Assembly (NCBI GenBank): GCA_964588555.1
Contig: CAZPPT010000003.1
Location: 62,001 to 126,000 of the forward strand
From: JAGVWJ01 sp964588555
GTDB taxonomy: Archaea; Micrarchaeota; Micrarchaeia; Anstonellales; Bilamarchaeaceae
Length of the DNA stretch: 64,000 nt
Direction of reading: 5' to 3'
The position numbers and the translations under genes were made by a program. How positions within the stretch are numbered: the stretch's first letter is position 1; each line of letters starts with the position of its first letter. A model generated the notes under the pieces. The model was not told the DNA's origin and did not search any database. It was given only the letters and a program-made list of their open reading frames with translations. Below are positions 51,551 through 59,747 of the stretch, in pieces.

Positions 51551-52255
51551 ATGTTCATTGATGCACACTGCCATGTTGATTCGATAAGGGGATATGCGCG
51601 CTCAGAAACGGTGCTCCCCGTTGCAACCGGCCATACGCATGGGGCAAACGTAAAAACGGTGGACATTGCAAAAAAACTTAAGATCCCGTTCGTGCTGGGC
51701 ATTTCACCCCAGGCAGCACAAAGGCAGGGCATTGCAGAGTTGGAAGAATGGACGCAATTTATCAAGGGGTCAAAACCATGCGCAATTGGTGAGATCGGCC
51801 TTGATTACCATTGGGCAGAAACTGAGGAGGACAAGGAGAACCAGCGGATCGCATTTGAGCGGATGCTTGAACTGGCAGAAGAGATGCACCTGCCAATCGT
51901 GATCCATGCCCGCAAGGCAATTAAGGAGGTATATGATACGCTGCGCAAGAAAAGTTTCAAGAACGGATTTATGATGCACTTTTTTTCCGGCACTGATGAA
52001 GAAGCGCGGGAAGCGATTGGGCTGGGAGGCCACATATCAATTATTGCGCTTCGCTCAAAGGAACGAAGAAAAGTTATTAATGCTACCCCTTTAGAATACC
52101 TCATGGCTGAAACGGATGCACCTGCTATCGGCCGCACGCCGGAGGAAGTGGTAAGGGCGATCGAGTACATACGCGAGGTTAAAAACATTGATTTTGAACT
52201 CGCTGCCAAAGCAACGGCACAAAACGCGCGACGCTTTTTTAACATAGAGGAATGA
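51551..52255 (+). CDS. tatD: TatD-family metal-dependent hydrolase
   Basis: A 234-residue TIM-barrel deoxyribonuclease-like protein. MFIDAHCHVDSI gives the H-x-H metal site, AIGEIGLDYHW the bridging Glu, PIVIHARKA and MHFFSG further His residues, and YLMAETDAPAIG the final Asp. It is slightly shorter than bacterial TatD (about 260). It is likely a 3'-5' nuclease or a related phosphohydrolase. Four bases separate it from the NYN gene, suggesting joint action on nucleic acid. Confidence 0.9.
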   Translation: MFIDAHCHVDSIRGYARSETVLPVATGHTHGANVKTVDIAKKLKIPFVLGISPQAAQRQGIAELEEWTQFIKGSKPCAIGEIGLDYHWAETEEDKENQRIAFERMLELAEEMHLPIVIHARKAIKEVYDTLRKKSFKNGFMMHFFSGTDEEAREAIGLGGHISIIALRSKERRKVINATPLEYLMAETDAPAIGRTPEEVVRAIEYIREVKNIDFELAAKATAQNARRFFNIEE

Positions 52256-52259
52256 GGAA

Positions 52260-52739
52260 ATGTTTAAAGGAATAAAAAAATTATTGGGGATTGGGCCGCG
52301 AAAGCCACGTATTGCAGTACTGGTGGACGGGCCAAATATATTACGAAAGGCATTCAACATAGACTTAAACGCGATGAAGCGGGAAATTGCAAAATATGGC
52401 GAGATACGAATAGCAAAGATATACCTTGACCAATACGCATCAGACAAGCTCATTGAGGCGGTGGTCAACCAGGGCTTTGAGGTTGAAATCACCACTGGCG
52501 ACGTGGATGTCACGATGGCTATCGAGGCGATGGAGTATGTGCTTGACCCGACCATAGACACCATTGCACTCATGACACGCGACACGGACTATAGGCCGGT
52601 GCTTGTCAAGGCACGATACCACGGAAAAAAATCGATGATCATTGCAACAGACGTTGCGTTTAGCGCAGCGCTTAAAAACACTACGGATGTAGTAATAATA
52701 CTGAAAGACAAAGGCATTGTTGAACATTCTTCGAATTGA
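52260..52739 (+). CDS. NYN-domain (PIN-like) ribonuclease
   Basis: A 159-residue NYN protein of the LabA/DUF88 group. RIAVLVDGPNILRK supplies the first catalytic Asp and the Asn, EVEITTGDVDVTMAIEAM the next acids, and DTIALMTRDTDYRPVLVKA the last Asp cluster, so the four-acid active site is complete. It likely cleaves RNA. It follows tatD and precedes the Lsm gene, making a small RNA/DNA-processing neighbourhood. Confidence 0.88.
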   Translation: MFKGIKKLLGIGPRKPRIAVLVDGPNILRKAFNIDLNAMKREIAKYGEIRIAKIYLDQYASDKLIEAVVNQGFEVEITTGDVDVTMAIEAMEYVLDPTIDTIALMTRDTDYRPVLVKARYHGKKSMIIATDVAFSAALKNTTDVVIILKDKGIVEHSSN

Positions 52740-52766
52740 CATGCCAGTAAATTTGTTTTTTAATAT

Positions 52767-52813
52767 CTTGATGAGGTGTAGACTTCATCAAGGGATCGTG
52801 TCCCAAGGACACG
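52767..52813 (+). promoter_or_regulatory. two hairpins in the Lsm gene leader
   Basis: CTTGATGA/TCATCAAG (52767-52774 with 52785-52792, 10-base loop) is followed at once by CGTGTCC-CAA-GGACACG (52797-52813). They end 20 bases before the Lsm ATG, whose GGTGG site lies just beyond. A TTTTTTAATAT box upstream would start transcription near the first hairpin, so the leader is strongly structured. Confidence 0.6.
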
Positions 52814-52832
52814 GGATTTTGAGGTGGAAAGT

Positions 52833-53057
52833 ATGGCAGATAAAAGACCGTTTGATATATTGAACAGCTCGTTAAACAATACAGTTATTGTTGGCTTAAA
52901 GGGCGGCGTTGAGTTCAGGGGCACCATGGTTGCATATGACGTTCACATGAACATTGTACTTGAGAACGCAGAACACCTTGTCGGCGGGGAAGTAAAGCGC
53001 GGCGTCGGTACGATTCTTCTGAGGGGAGATTCGGTTACGTACATCAGCCCTTCATAG
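52833..53057 (+). CDS. Sm-like archaeal protein (Lsm/SmAP)
   Basis: A 74-residue Sm-fold protein that forms a heptameric RNA-binding ring. FDILNSSLNNTVIVGLKGGVEFRGTMVAYDVHMNIVLENAEH is Sm motif 1 and GTILLRGDSVTYISP is Sm motif 2. Start ATG 52833 with GGTGG 5 bases upstream. The gene is preceded by a structured leader and followed by tRNA-Ala. Confidence 0.95.
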   Translation: MADKRPFDILNSSLNNTVIVGLKGGVEFRGTMVAYDVHMNIVLENAEHLVGGEVKRGVGTILLRGDSVTYISPS

Positions 53058-53120
53058 TGACCGTAAGCTTGTGAAAGACCGGCTTTTAGTATGGATACCA
53101 GAACAGGTCACTTTTTATTT
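53057..53120 (+). terminator. stem plus T-run after the Lsm gene
   Basis: GTGACC (from 53057) can pair with GGTCAC (53106-53111), which is followed by TTTTTATTT. The T-run would end the Lsm transcript; the same T/A-rich stretch also serves as the TATA region about 27 bases before tRNA-Ala. Confidence 0.4.
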
Positions 53121-53143
53121 CTTTTATGTTCTTATTCATTAAT

Positions 53144-53348
53144 GGGCTCGTAGCTCAGTAGCAGAGCGCCTGCTTGGCGAAAGTCAGTTCCCAGTCTCGT
53201 GTTTTCAGTCTCGCATCGTGCGGAACTCGAAACGGGAAACCGGAAACGCTTCCAAGCTGTAGGAGGCCGAGGGTGCGAGTCCGCCTTTTCAAAAAAGGCG
53301 GCCCAAAACGGGTTCGCTAATTGTGCGGCGTTTGTCCCTCCGAGTCCA
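53144..53348 (+). tRNA. tRNA-Ala(GGC) with two introns
   Basis: The acceptor stem GGGCTCG (53144-53150) pairs with CGAGTCC (53341-53347) plus discriminator A; the third pair is G:T, the alanine identity G3:U70. The D-stem is GCTC/GAGC, and anticodon stem CCTGC with loop TTGGCG carries anticodon GGC. Its 3' partner GTAGG is at 53259-53263, so about 78 bases (53180-53257) form an intron after position 37; the intron end CCAAG can pair with CTTGG. T-stem GAGGG (53269-53273) pairs with CCCTC (53336-53340), leaving a second intron of about 55 bases (53281-53335) with an inner hairpin. The T-loop is TGCGAGT rather than TTC-type. CCA is not encoded. Confidence 0.85.
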
Positions 53349-53362
53349 TTTTTTCTTTTATA
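53349..53362 (+). terminator. T-rich terminator after tRNA-Ala
   Basis: TTTTTTCTTTTAT follows the discriminator base directly, the usual archaeal oligo-T termination signal. Confidence 0.6.
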
Positions 53363-53378
53363 GCGGGTAAAAATCAAA

Positions 53379-53435
53379 GTGACCGAAGAGACCCCGCTGC
53401 AAGCAGACGGGGTATGCCTCCGGTCATTCGGTCAC
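53379..53435 (+). other. branched hairpin next to the palindromic element
   Basis: GTGACCGAA (53379) pairs with TTCGGTCAC (53427-53435) and encloses ACCCCG-CTGC-AA-GCAG-A-CGGGGT (53391-53413), a second stem with a one-base bulge. It lies 2 bases before the palindromic element and probably belongs to the same structured RNA or DNA unit. Confidence 0.65.
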
Positions 53436-53437
53436 TA

Positions 53438-53575
53438 CTCCCAATTTTCGCTCTGGCGAAAATGGGCATATTTTTGGTGCAGCACCAAAAATCTTGTCCC
53501 AAATTGGGTCGCAGCACAAGCATGTTCGATTCGTCGAACATGATGCCCATTGTTGCGCTGCGCAACAATTGGGAG
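53438..53575. repeat. 138-base inverted-repeat element with four hairpins (copies B and C)
   Basis: The two arms are each exactly 59 bases and mirror one another: CTCCCAATT, a stem-loop, AAT-GGGCAT, a second stem-loop, then CTTG, around a 20-base centre containing CCCAAATTGGG. Arm 1 stems are ATTTTCGC/GCGAAAAT and ATTTTTGGTGC/GCACCAAAAAT. Arm 2 (minus strand) stems are ATTGTTGCGC/GCGCAACAAT and CATGTTCGA/TCGAACATG, the latter with a TTCG loop on the plus strand. Stem sequences differ but pairing is preserved, and only the flanks are conserved in sequence. The rpl3 leader has a third such unit. Confidence 0.8.
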
Positions 53576-53675
53576 CTGCGGGGTATCAGACCCAATTTGG
53601 AAATGAAAAGGCAAGCCCATCAAAAATTCCAAACTCAATAGAAATCTTTTTAATACAGAAAGCGGTAATAGCCTC

Positions 53676-56600
53676 ATGATTTCTATCTCCCGGATCAGGA
53701 TGAGGAATTTCAAATCATTTAAGGCCGCAGATATTGAGTTCCCCCAGACATACATCTGTTTTGCAGGCCCAAACGGTTCGGGAAAAAGTAATGTAACCGA
53801 TTCCATACGATTCTGCCTGGGGGAAACAAGCCTGCGCTCGTTACGGGCAAAACGGGTGCGGGATCTCATACACCATGGCGCATCTACGGCGGAAGTGACA
53901 CTTATTTTTGACGGCGATGAAAAGTACGAGATAAAACGCGCCATCCGCCAGGACGGGAAGATCCTTTACAAACTTAACGGGAAGAAAACGACCCGCTTTG
54001 CGATACTGGACGCACTCAAAAAATACAACCTTGATGAAAGCGGGCGCAACATAATTGCACAGGGAGAGGTGCAGCGCATCGTCGGCATGACGGGCAGGGA
54101 ACGAAGGACGATAATTGACAGCGTTGCGGGGATATCGACATTTGAAAGCAAGAAAAAGGAGGCGACACGCGAACTTGAGGTGGTGGAAACCCGCATTAAG
54201 GATGCAAACCTCGTGCTTGGGGAGCGCCTTGCATTTCTTGGCGAACTTGAAAAGGAGAAAGCAGCCGCGCTTGTATATGTGGAGCGCAAGAAAGACCTTA
54301 CCAATGCAAAGGCGACCATGATCAAGCGGGAAATAGAACGGCTTGATAAGGAACTTGCAGAATTAAAGGAAACGGAAGGCAAAATACAAACGGAGCTGAC
54401 AACGAAAGAAAGCGAAGTGGCTGAACTTTCGGCAACGGTGGAAAAAATAGAGCAAAAAAGGCTTGGGGTCAGTTCGCAACTGCAGCAAAAGCAACAGACT
54501 GCCTCCCTTGTGCGCAAAATAGAGGAATTAAAGGCATCTGTTGCGTCCAAGGAACAGCTCATAACGGACAAACAGGAACTTGTTGAAAAGCTACGGAAGG
54601 AAAAGACGGGAGTGGAACTGTCAATTGAGGCTGAAAAAGGAGCGCTTCTACAGCTTGAAAAAGAAATGGAAAAAATAAGGCACGAAATTAAAGTGGCGGA
54701 GGAAGAACTCGGGCGCAACAAAACAGACGTAAAGGCAACTAAGGCACAGAAGGTTGCAGGCGAACTTGAAGACGCACGCAAAATACTTAATGAAGTGCGT
54801 GAGGCCATAATCAAGCTTGAGTCTGAGATACAGGCAAAAACGGAAATCATAGCTGCAAAAAAGAACGAGCTTCAGGCAATAAAGGTGGGCGATGAAGGGG
54901 ATGAAGATGTCAGCGGGCAAGGCCAAAAAGGGGAACTTGAAAAGCGGCTCAAGGCGTTAAACGACGGCATTGCGGACTGTTTTGCAAGAACCAAGGAAAT
55001 AAACGGTGAAATCGCGGTAATCGACCGCAAATTGCTTGAGTACAAGGAAGAGGCGTCGATGCTTAGGGTGCGCGTAAGCCCGATGCTTGCAAATCCTGCG
55101 CTCAAATTTATTGCGGACCTCCAGGAAAAGGAAGACGGAATCTATGGGATTGTTGCAGACCTCATCAAATGCGATTCAAAATATTCGTCCGCACTTGAGG
55201 CGGCAGGCGGGGCGCGGCTCCTCTACGTCGTCGTAGAAAATGCGGAAGTTGCTTCGGGTATAATTACCAGGTTAAAACGTGCAGGGGCGGGAAGGGCGAC
55301 GTTCATACCGTTGCGTGAGATAAAAACGTCAGTTGTCAGGCCCCAGAACGGCTTGCAGCCGATCATAGACGTAATAAAAAGCGACCGGGCAGTACAAAAG
55401 GCAGTTGAATATGTCTTTGGGGACACATACCTTGTCGATACGATGACGCAGGCAAAGAAGGTTGGCGTCGGAAAGGAACGTATGGTCACGCTTGACGGGG
55501 AGATTTTTGAGCGTTCGGGCATCATGAGCGGCGGAAAGCTGCAAAGCAATATCCTTGCGGCAACGCAGCTTAAAAAACTGGACGATACGCTCCTTGAATT
55601 AAAAGGGCAAAAGGATGCGCTTGTACGTGAGTTATTCTCCATACGGGAGGAAGAATCTCAAAAACGCCAGGAAAAATCAGAGGTCGAGATAGAGATAAAG
55701 ACAATTGAAATGCGGACAAAACAGCAGGAAGAGGAAGAAAAGGAGGCACACGCGCTTCTTCTACGTAGGGCAGAACTTGAACGGTCAATAGATGAATTGA
55801 CAGGCAAAAGACAAGCGCTTATGCAAGAAAGAAGCGGCCGGCAGTCGGATGCAGAAGCAGCGCAAAAGAAAGTTGATGAACTACGCAACCACCTTCTTGA
55901 AGTCGAGAAGGCAGAACAGAAACTAAGCGATGAGGAACAGGAGAAACGGACAAGACAAGCTGCACACCTCTCCTCACTTGAGGCAACGCTTGACGGCATG
56001 GCGAAGGAAATTGGGCTTAGGAAAAACTCAATTACGGAAAAGGAGCAAAAGCAAAATGCACGCGCACGGGACGAACGGGAAGAGGCTCAAAAGATCGTGG
56101 ATTTGAAAAAACAGGTGCTTGCTGATGGCCATGCATTGAGGGAGGCTGAGGAAAAGATAGCCCACCACAGCAAGGAGATAGAAAAACTCTTTGAAGAAAT
56201 GAAAAGGCATGAAACTGAACTGCAAAAAATGGGCAAGGAAATCGGCGAGCGGCGGATTGTCATTGACAAATATACAAAGGAGAAAATGCAGCTTGAGGTC
56301 AAAAAGGCAACAAACGAAACAAGGCTTCAGGACTACCGGGCAGAATTCAGCCAGTACCAGTCATTTGAGGAACTTGAACGGACAAAAGATGAGCTTATGC
56401 AGATAATACGTGAATCAGAGCAAAAGATTGCCGAACTGGGAAACATAAATATGGCGGCAATAGAACTGTATGATAAAAAATATGCGGAAATCGGGGACAT
56501 TAAGGAAAAAATAGAAAAGCTGGCTGAGGAGCGAACCGCCGTACTTGCCATGATCAATGAGATCGAAGAGCGCAAGAAAGAGGCGTTCTTTGAAACGTTC

Positions 56601-57041
56601 TATGCAGTAAGCGACAACTTCAGAAAGATGTTTGCGCACATATCAATCGGGGAGGGATTTTTGTACCTTGACGCGCCAAACGACCCGTTTGAAAGCGGAC
56701 TTCACATCAAGTTAAAACGCGGCGGGAAGGAGCATACCCTTGACTCCCTTTCAGGCGGCGAAAACTCGCTTGTTGCGCTCATGTTTATCTTTGCCCTGCA
56801 GTTCTTTAAGCCGGCCCCATTTTACATCCTTGACGAAGTCGATGCGGCACTTGACAAGGAGAACAGTAAAAACCTCTCAAAACTCATACATAACATGGCA
56901 CGCGACACGCAGTTCATGGTCGTTTCGCATAACGACACAGTCATGTCTTCAGCCGAGGTTGTAATTGGCGTGACGAAGGTTGAGGGGATCTCAAAGATAG
57001 TGGGTGTAAACCTTGAATCGATCGGACAGCGTGCTGTGTGA
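53676..57041 (+). CDS. smc: chromosome segregation ATPase SMC
   Basis: An 1121-residue SMC protein. Head N: Walker A GPNGSGKSN (residues 31-39), then the R-loop. Coiled coils run from about 165 to 410 and 650 to 930, separated by the hinge (about 450-600, with EAAGGARLLYVVVENAE and FIPLREIK). Head C has the signature LDSLSGGENSLVALMF, Walker B FYILDEVDAALD and the switch His in VVSHND. It is near full length. Leaderless: CTTTTTAATA lies about 27 bases before the ATG. scpA/scpB do not follow. Confidence 0.97.
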   Translation: MISISRIRMRNFKSFKAADIEFPQTYICFAGPNGSGKSNVTDSIRFCLGETSLRSLRAKRVRDLIHHGASTAEVTLIFDGDEKYEIKRAIRQDGKILYKLNGKKTTRFAILDALKKYNLDESGRNIIAQGEVQRIVGMTGRERRTIIDSVAGISTFESKKKEATRELEVVETRIKDANLVLGERLAFLGELEKEKAAALVYVERKKDLTNAKATMIKREIERLDKELAELKETEGKIQTELTTKESEVAELSATVEKIEQKRLGVSSQLQQKQQTASLVRKIEELKASVASKEQLITDKQELVEKLRKEKTGVELSIEAEKGALLQLEKEMEKIRHEIKVAEEELGRNKTDVKATKAQKVAGELEDARKILNEVREAIIKLESEIQAKTEIIAAKKNELQAIKVGDEGDEDVSGQGQKGELEKRLKALNDGIADCFARTKEINGEIAVIDRKLLEYKEEASMLRVRVSPMLANPALKFIADLQEKEDGIYGIVADLIKCDSKYSSALEAAGGARLLYVVVENAEVASGIITRLKRAGAGRATFIPLREIKTSVVRPQNGLQPIIDVIKSDRAVQKAVEYVFGDTYLVDTMTQAKKVGVGKERMVTLDGEIFERSGIMSGGKLQSNILAATQLKKLDDTLLELKGQKDALVRELFSIREEESQKRQEKSEVEIEIKTIEMRTKQQEEEEKEAHALLLRRAELERSIDELTGKRQALMQERSGRQSDAEAAQKKVDELRNHLLEVEKAEQKLSDEEQEKRTRQAAHLSSLEATLDGMAKEIGLRKNSITEKEQKQNARARDEREEAQKIVDLKKQVLADGHALREAEEKIAHHSKEIEKLFEEMKRHETELQKMGKEIGERRIVIDKYTKEKMQLEVKKATNETRLQDYRAEFSQYQSFEELERTKDELMQIIRESEQKIAELGNINMAAIELYDKKYAEIGDIKEKIEKLAEERTAVLAMINEIEERKKEAFFETFYAVSDNFRKMFAHISIGEGFLYLDAPNDPFESGLHIKLKRGGKEHTLDSLSGGENSLVALMFIFALQFFKPAPFYILDEVDAALDKENSKNLSKLIHNMARDTQFMVVSHNDTVMSSAEVVIGVTKVEGISKIVGVNLESIGQRAV

Positions 57042-57045
57042 GCGT

Positions 57046-57558
57046 ATGAGTGGAAAAAAACGTGCGCTCTTTATAGGCCGGTTCCAACCGTTCCATAACG
57101 GCCACTACAAGGCAATCAAAAAGCTCCTTGCCGAATATGAAGAAGTAGTCATCGTGCTTGGGAGTGCCGAGTCCCCAATATCATTTGAAAACCCCTTTTC
57201 CGCAGGCGAACGGATTGAAATGATACGGGCATGCATTGGCAAAGCTGAACGTTCGCGCATACTCCTTATCCCAGTACGGGACATCAATGACCATTCAAGG
57301 TGGGTTGAGCACGTTTCCTCGTACGTACCTAGCTATGAATGCGTGTATTCAAATAATGAAATCGTCAATGAACTTTTTGGCGCACGGAAAATACCTGTCA
57401 AAAAGATGGGATTCTTTGACCGTGAACGCTATGAGGGCCGTAAAATACGCGCACTCATCATTGAGGGAAAACCGCTTGATGGCTACGTACCCAAAAACGT
57501 GATCAAGTATATTGAAAAGTATAATGCCGCCAAGCGGCTTGGTCGAACCACTAATTAA
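57046..57558 (+). CDS. nadM: nicotinamide-nucleotide adenylyltransferase, archaeal type
   Basis: A 170-residue NMN adenylyltransferase that makes NAD from NMN and ATP. ALFIGRFQPFHNGHYKAIKKLL holds the nucleotidyl-transferase motif (G-R-F-x-P-x-H-x-G-H), and EYEEVVIVLGSAESPISFENPFSAGERIEMI, then RYEGRKIRALIIEG (ISSTx-like), complete the site. Start ATG 57046, 4 bases after the smc stop. It overlaps the convergent hypothetical gene by 8 bases. Confidence 0.94.
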   Translation: MSGKKRALFIGRFQPFHNGHYKAIKKLLAEYEEVVIVLGSAESPISFENPFSAGERIEMIRACIGKAERSRILLIPVRDINDHSRWVEHVSSYVPSYECVYSNNEIVNELFGARKIPVKKMGFFDRERYEGRKIRALIIEGKPLDGYVPKNVIKYIEKYNAAKRLGRTTN

Positions 57559-58666
57559 TATCCTCTACGGCAATGATGTCGAGGAGCGTACCTGCAAGTA
57601 TTTCGCCGGTGATATTCAGCCTGATCGAATCGCCCATGGCATACGACCGTTCGGAAATATGCGTAATTTCAGTAACAGGAAGTACAAGGCTGCCATTTTG
57701 AAGCCTGACGGAGTATGCGTACTCAGTAATTACGGGATATGTCAAAGGGACGGTTCCGTTGCTTCTGACATGAAGGATGGATGCGGGAAACGTAATGTTT
57801 GACGTATTGAAATCCTGGCTGATCGCCACGCCATCAATGAATGAACTGTTAATGCTTGCGCTGTTGGGGCCGATACGCGTTACATAGCTTACATTTCTTT
57901 TTTGCTGCTGTTCCTGAATGCTAAGCGACGGGGTAAACAGGATGTAATCCTTGCGTTCATACGTTGCATTAAACGCACCATACGTCTGCCGCACCATATC
58001 TGCATCAACATCATTTCGTTCCGCCCAAGGCACTGAAAATGAATGGTCAAGATACAAAACGTCCACAACGCTCCCTTCAACAAGCGTAGAGGAAATAAAC
58101 GACATGAGCTCCAGCTCCCCATACGCCGTAATCTGGCCCCCTTCTACTACTGCAAGCATACTGGCGGGCACAGGAGTACTTACTGGGATAGAAGGCTCAA
58201 GCTCCTTTCTTAAGAGATAGCGGTCATTTCCGGTTGTTTCAATAACGCGGCCGTCCGCAAGGCGTACGCCAAGCGCGGAAGGGGCGCTAAATAAGGCCAC
58301 GGCACGCGCAGAGGCGTTGTTTTCCAAAAGAAATGAGTAAACTGCTGGAACGTCTTCCCGATCCCGTAGTTCAATAATATATCCTTGCTGGGAATTGGTA
58401 AGCCCCAACACGCGCGGGTGTTCACGTATTGCATGTGCCTGGGCTTCCGAAAGTGATGCACTAACAAGATACGGCTCGTAATATTGGAGGAGCGCATCAA
58501 ATTCTGCAGTCCCCTCTTCGCGGCTCGTCTGGATGGGCGGGTCGCTAAATCCGCTTGTAAACGGGTTTACCCCCGTACGAAAAAACCCGACTGCAAATAT
58601 TTCAAAGATAAAAAGGACGATCACACCTACTGAAAATACCGCCATGAGCGTTTGTTTCTTATTCAT
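57551..58666 (-). CDS. single-pass exported protein of unknown function
   Basis: A 371-residue protein with an N-terminal membrane helix (residues 8-30, no clear cleavage site) and a large outside domain with many N-glycosylation sequons (NAS, NAT, NVS, NTS, NGT, NGS, NIT). The first part resembles repeated alpha-beta units (EPYLVSASLSEAQAHAIREHPRVLGL, then QQGYIIELRDREDVPAVYSFLL), and the rest is beta-rich. No family is recognised. It is transcribed toward nadM. Confidence 0.65.
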   Translation of the reverse strand: MNKKQTLMAVFSVGVIVLFIFEIFAVGFFRTGVNPFTSGFSDPPIQTSREEGTAEFDALLQYYEPYLVSASLSEAQAHAIREHPRVLGLTNSQQGYIIELRDREDVPAVYSFLLENNASARAVALFSAPSALGVRLADGRVIETTGNDRYLLRKELEPSIPVSTPVPASMLAVVEGGQITAYGELELMSFISSTLVEGSVVDVLYLDHSFSVPWAERNDVDADMVRQTYGAFNATYERKDYILFTPSLSIQEQQQKRNVSYVTRIGPNSASINSSFIDGVAISQDFNTSNITFPASILHVRSNGTVPLTYPVITEYAYSVRLQNGSLVLPVTEITHISERSYAMGDSIRLNITGEILAGTLLDIIAVEDIN

Positions 58667-58766
58667 GAATGTTCACCAATAAACAGTAAAGCTTAATAAA
58701 TATCCCAAATAACATATTAGACGCAACAAAATTTATAATACATAGGTTTTTTCTTAGGTGATTTGA

Positions 58767-59429
58767 TTGGTACAGAAAGGAGATTTTATTAAGCTAGAAT
58801 ATACCGGATATGACGCAAATGGTGCGATCTTTGACAGTACATCAGGCGATGTGGCAAAAAACCTCCATGGTAAGGAAGGGCCGCTTCTCATCGTCTTTGG
58901 CTACGATAAGCTCATTGGGGGCCTTGAGGAGGCGCTCCAGGCAATGAAAAAGGGGGAAGAAAAAGATGTTGAAATACCTCCTGAAAAGGCGTTTGGCGAG
59001 CGTTCAAAGAACCTTATAAGGGTGCTTTCTGAAGTCGAACTTCTTAAAAACAAGATAAACCCACAGGTAGGCCTTACCCTTGAACTTCAAACAGACCAGG
59101 GAATGATGTATGGGGTTGTCAAGGCGATCAACAGCGGCAGGGTCACCGTAGATTTTAACCACCCGCTTGCAAGCAAGACAGTGAATTACAAAGTAAAGCT
59201 CCTTGACATCATAGAAGGAAAGGAAGACAAAGTAGGTGCCCTTGCAGATCAGGTTGAGCTTAAGGCAACACCGAAGTTTAATAATGAAAAATTAACGCTT
59301 GAAGTGGCAAAAGAACCAAGTACTGAAAAGGAGAAACAAGAGAGCCATGCGTTTAAGAAGGAATATCTTGTTGCAAAAATAAAGGCAGTCATCCCGGAAA
59401 TTAAGGATGTCGAAACGGTAGACGTGTAG
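58767..59429 (+). CDS. FKBP-type peptidyl-prolyl isomerase, SlyD-like, TTG start
   Basis: A 220-residue isomerase/chaperone. GDFIKLEYTGYDANGAIFDST, then GYDKLIGGLEEALQAMKKGEEKDVEIPPEKAFGER, is the FKBP core with the IF (insert-in-flap) domain from about 85 to 140 and NHPLASKTVNYKVKLLDI closing the barrel. A C-terminal extension (155-220) follows, as in archaeal long-type FKBPs. It starts at TTG 58767, since GGTGA lies 5 bases upstream and no ATG is available. Confidence 0.92.
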   Translation: MVQKGDFIKLEYTGYDANGAIFDSTSGDVAKNLHGKEGPLLIVFGYDKLIGGLEEALQAMKKGEEKDVEIPPEKAFGERSKNLIRVLSEVELLKNKINPQVGLTLELQTDQGMMYGVVKAINSGRVTVDFNHPLASKTVNYKVKLLDIIEGKEDKVGALADQVELKATPKFNNEKLTLEVAKEPSTEKEKQESHAFKKEYLVAKIKAVIPEIKDVETVDV

Positions 59430-59431
59430 GC

Positions 59432-59746
59432 ATGACACGAATCTTGGTGCGCCCGGTCATTATAATCAGGAAGGGAAATATAGGTAGAACGCAGGGTACT
59501 GACATGGGTGCACGGCTTGCAACAATTTTTAAAAACCAATCGCTCATCGAACCGGTCCCCCATGGCGACCCAACTACAGTGTCTGCAACGGTAAGGCAAA
59601 GTAATGGCAGGTTTCTCGCAGAGGCACGCGTACACGTAGGGGAAGGCGAACACCGGCTACGATATGAGATAAAACCGCAAAAACGCGGCTTTATTGCACG
59701 CTGTATAGGGATCGAAAGTTTACCGACCCAAGAGAAAAGTAAATGA
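59432..59746 (+). CDS. small beta-rich protein of unknown function
   Basis: A 104-residue basic protein beginning 2 bases after the FKBP stop, so probably co-translated. Strands alternate with glycine turns (TRILVRPVIIIRKGNIGRTQG, then GRFLAEARVHVGEGEHRLRYEI). It has one Cys and no membrane segment. It may be a cofactor or client-binding partner of the isomerase. No family is recognised; it abuts aguA tail to tail. Confidence 0.6.
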   Translation: MTRILVRPVIIIRKGNIGRTQGTDMGARLATIFKNQSLIEPVPHGDPTTVSATVRQSNGRFLAEARVHVGEGEHRLRYEIKPQKRGFIARCIGIESLPTQEKSK

Positions 59747-59747
59747 G

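Noticed and set aside
53374..53595. 73-codon minus-strand frame across the hairpin array
   Set aside because: It arises from palindromic sequence; no ribosome-binding site, no TATA, and composition dictated by the stems.
53379..53600. RNase P RNA, SRP RNA or 5S rRNA
   Set aside because: No conserved core such as the RNase P GAGGAAAGTCC segment or SRP helix 8 loops; only hairpins are seen.
53966..54850. 294-codon open frame on the minus strand
   Set aside because: Ser-rich shadow of the smc coiled coil; no start signals and no domain.
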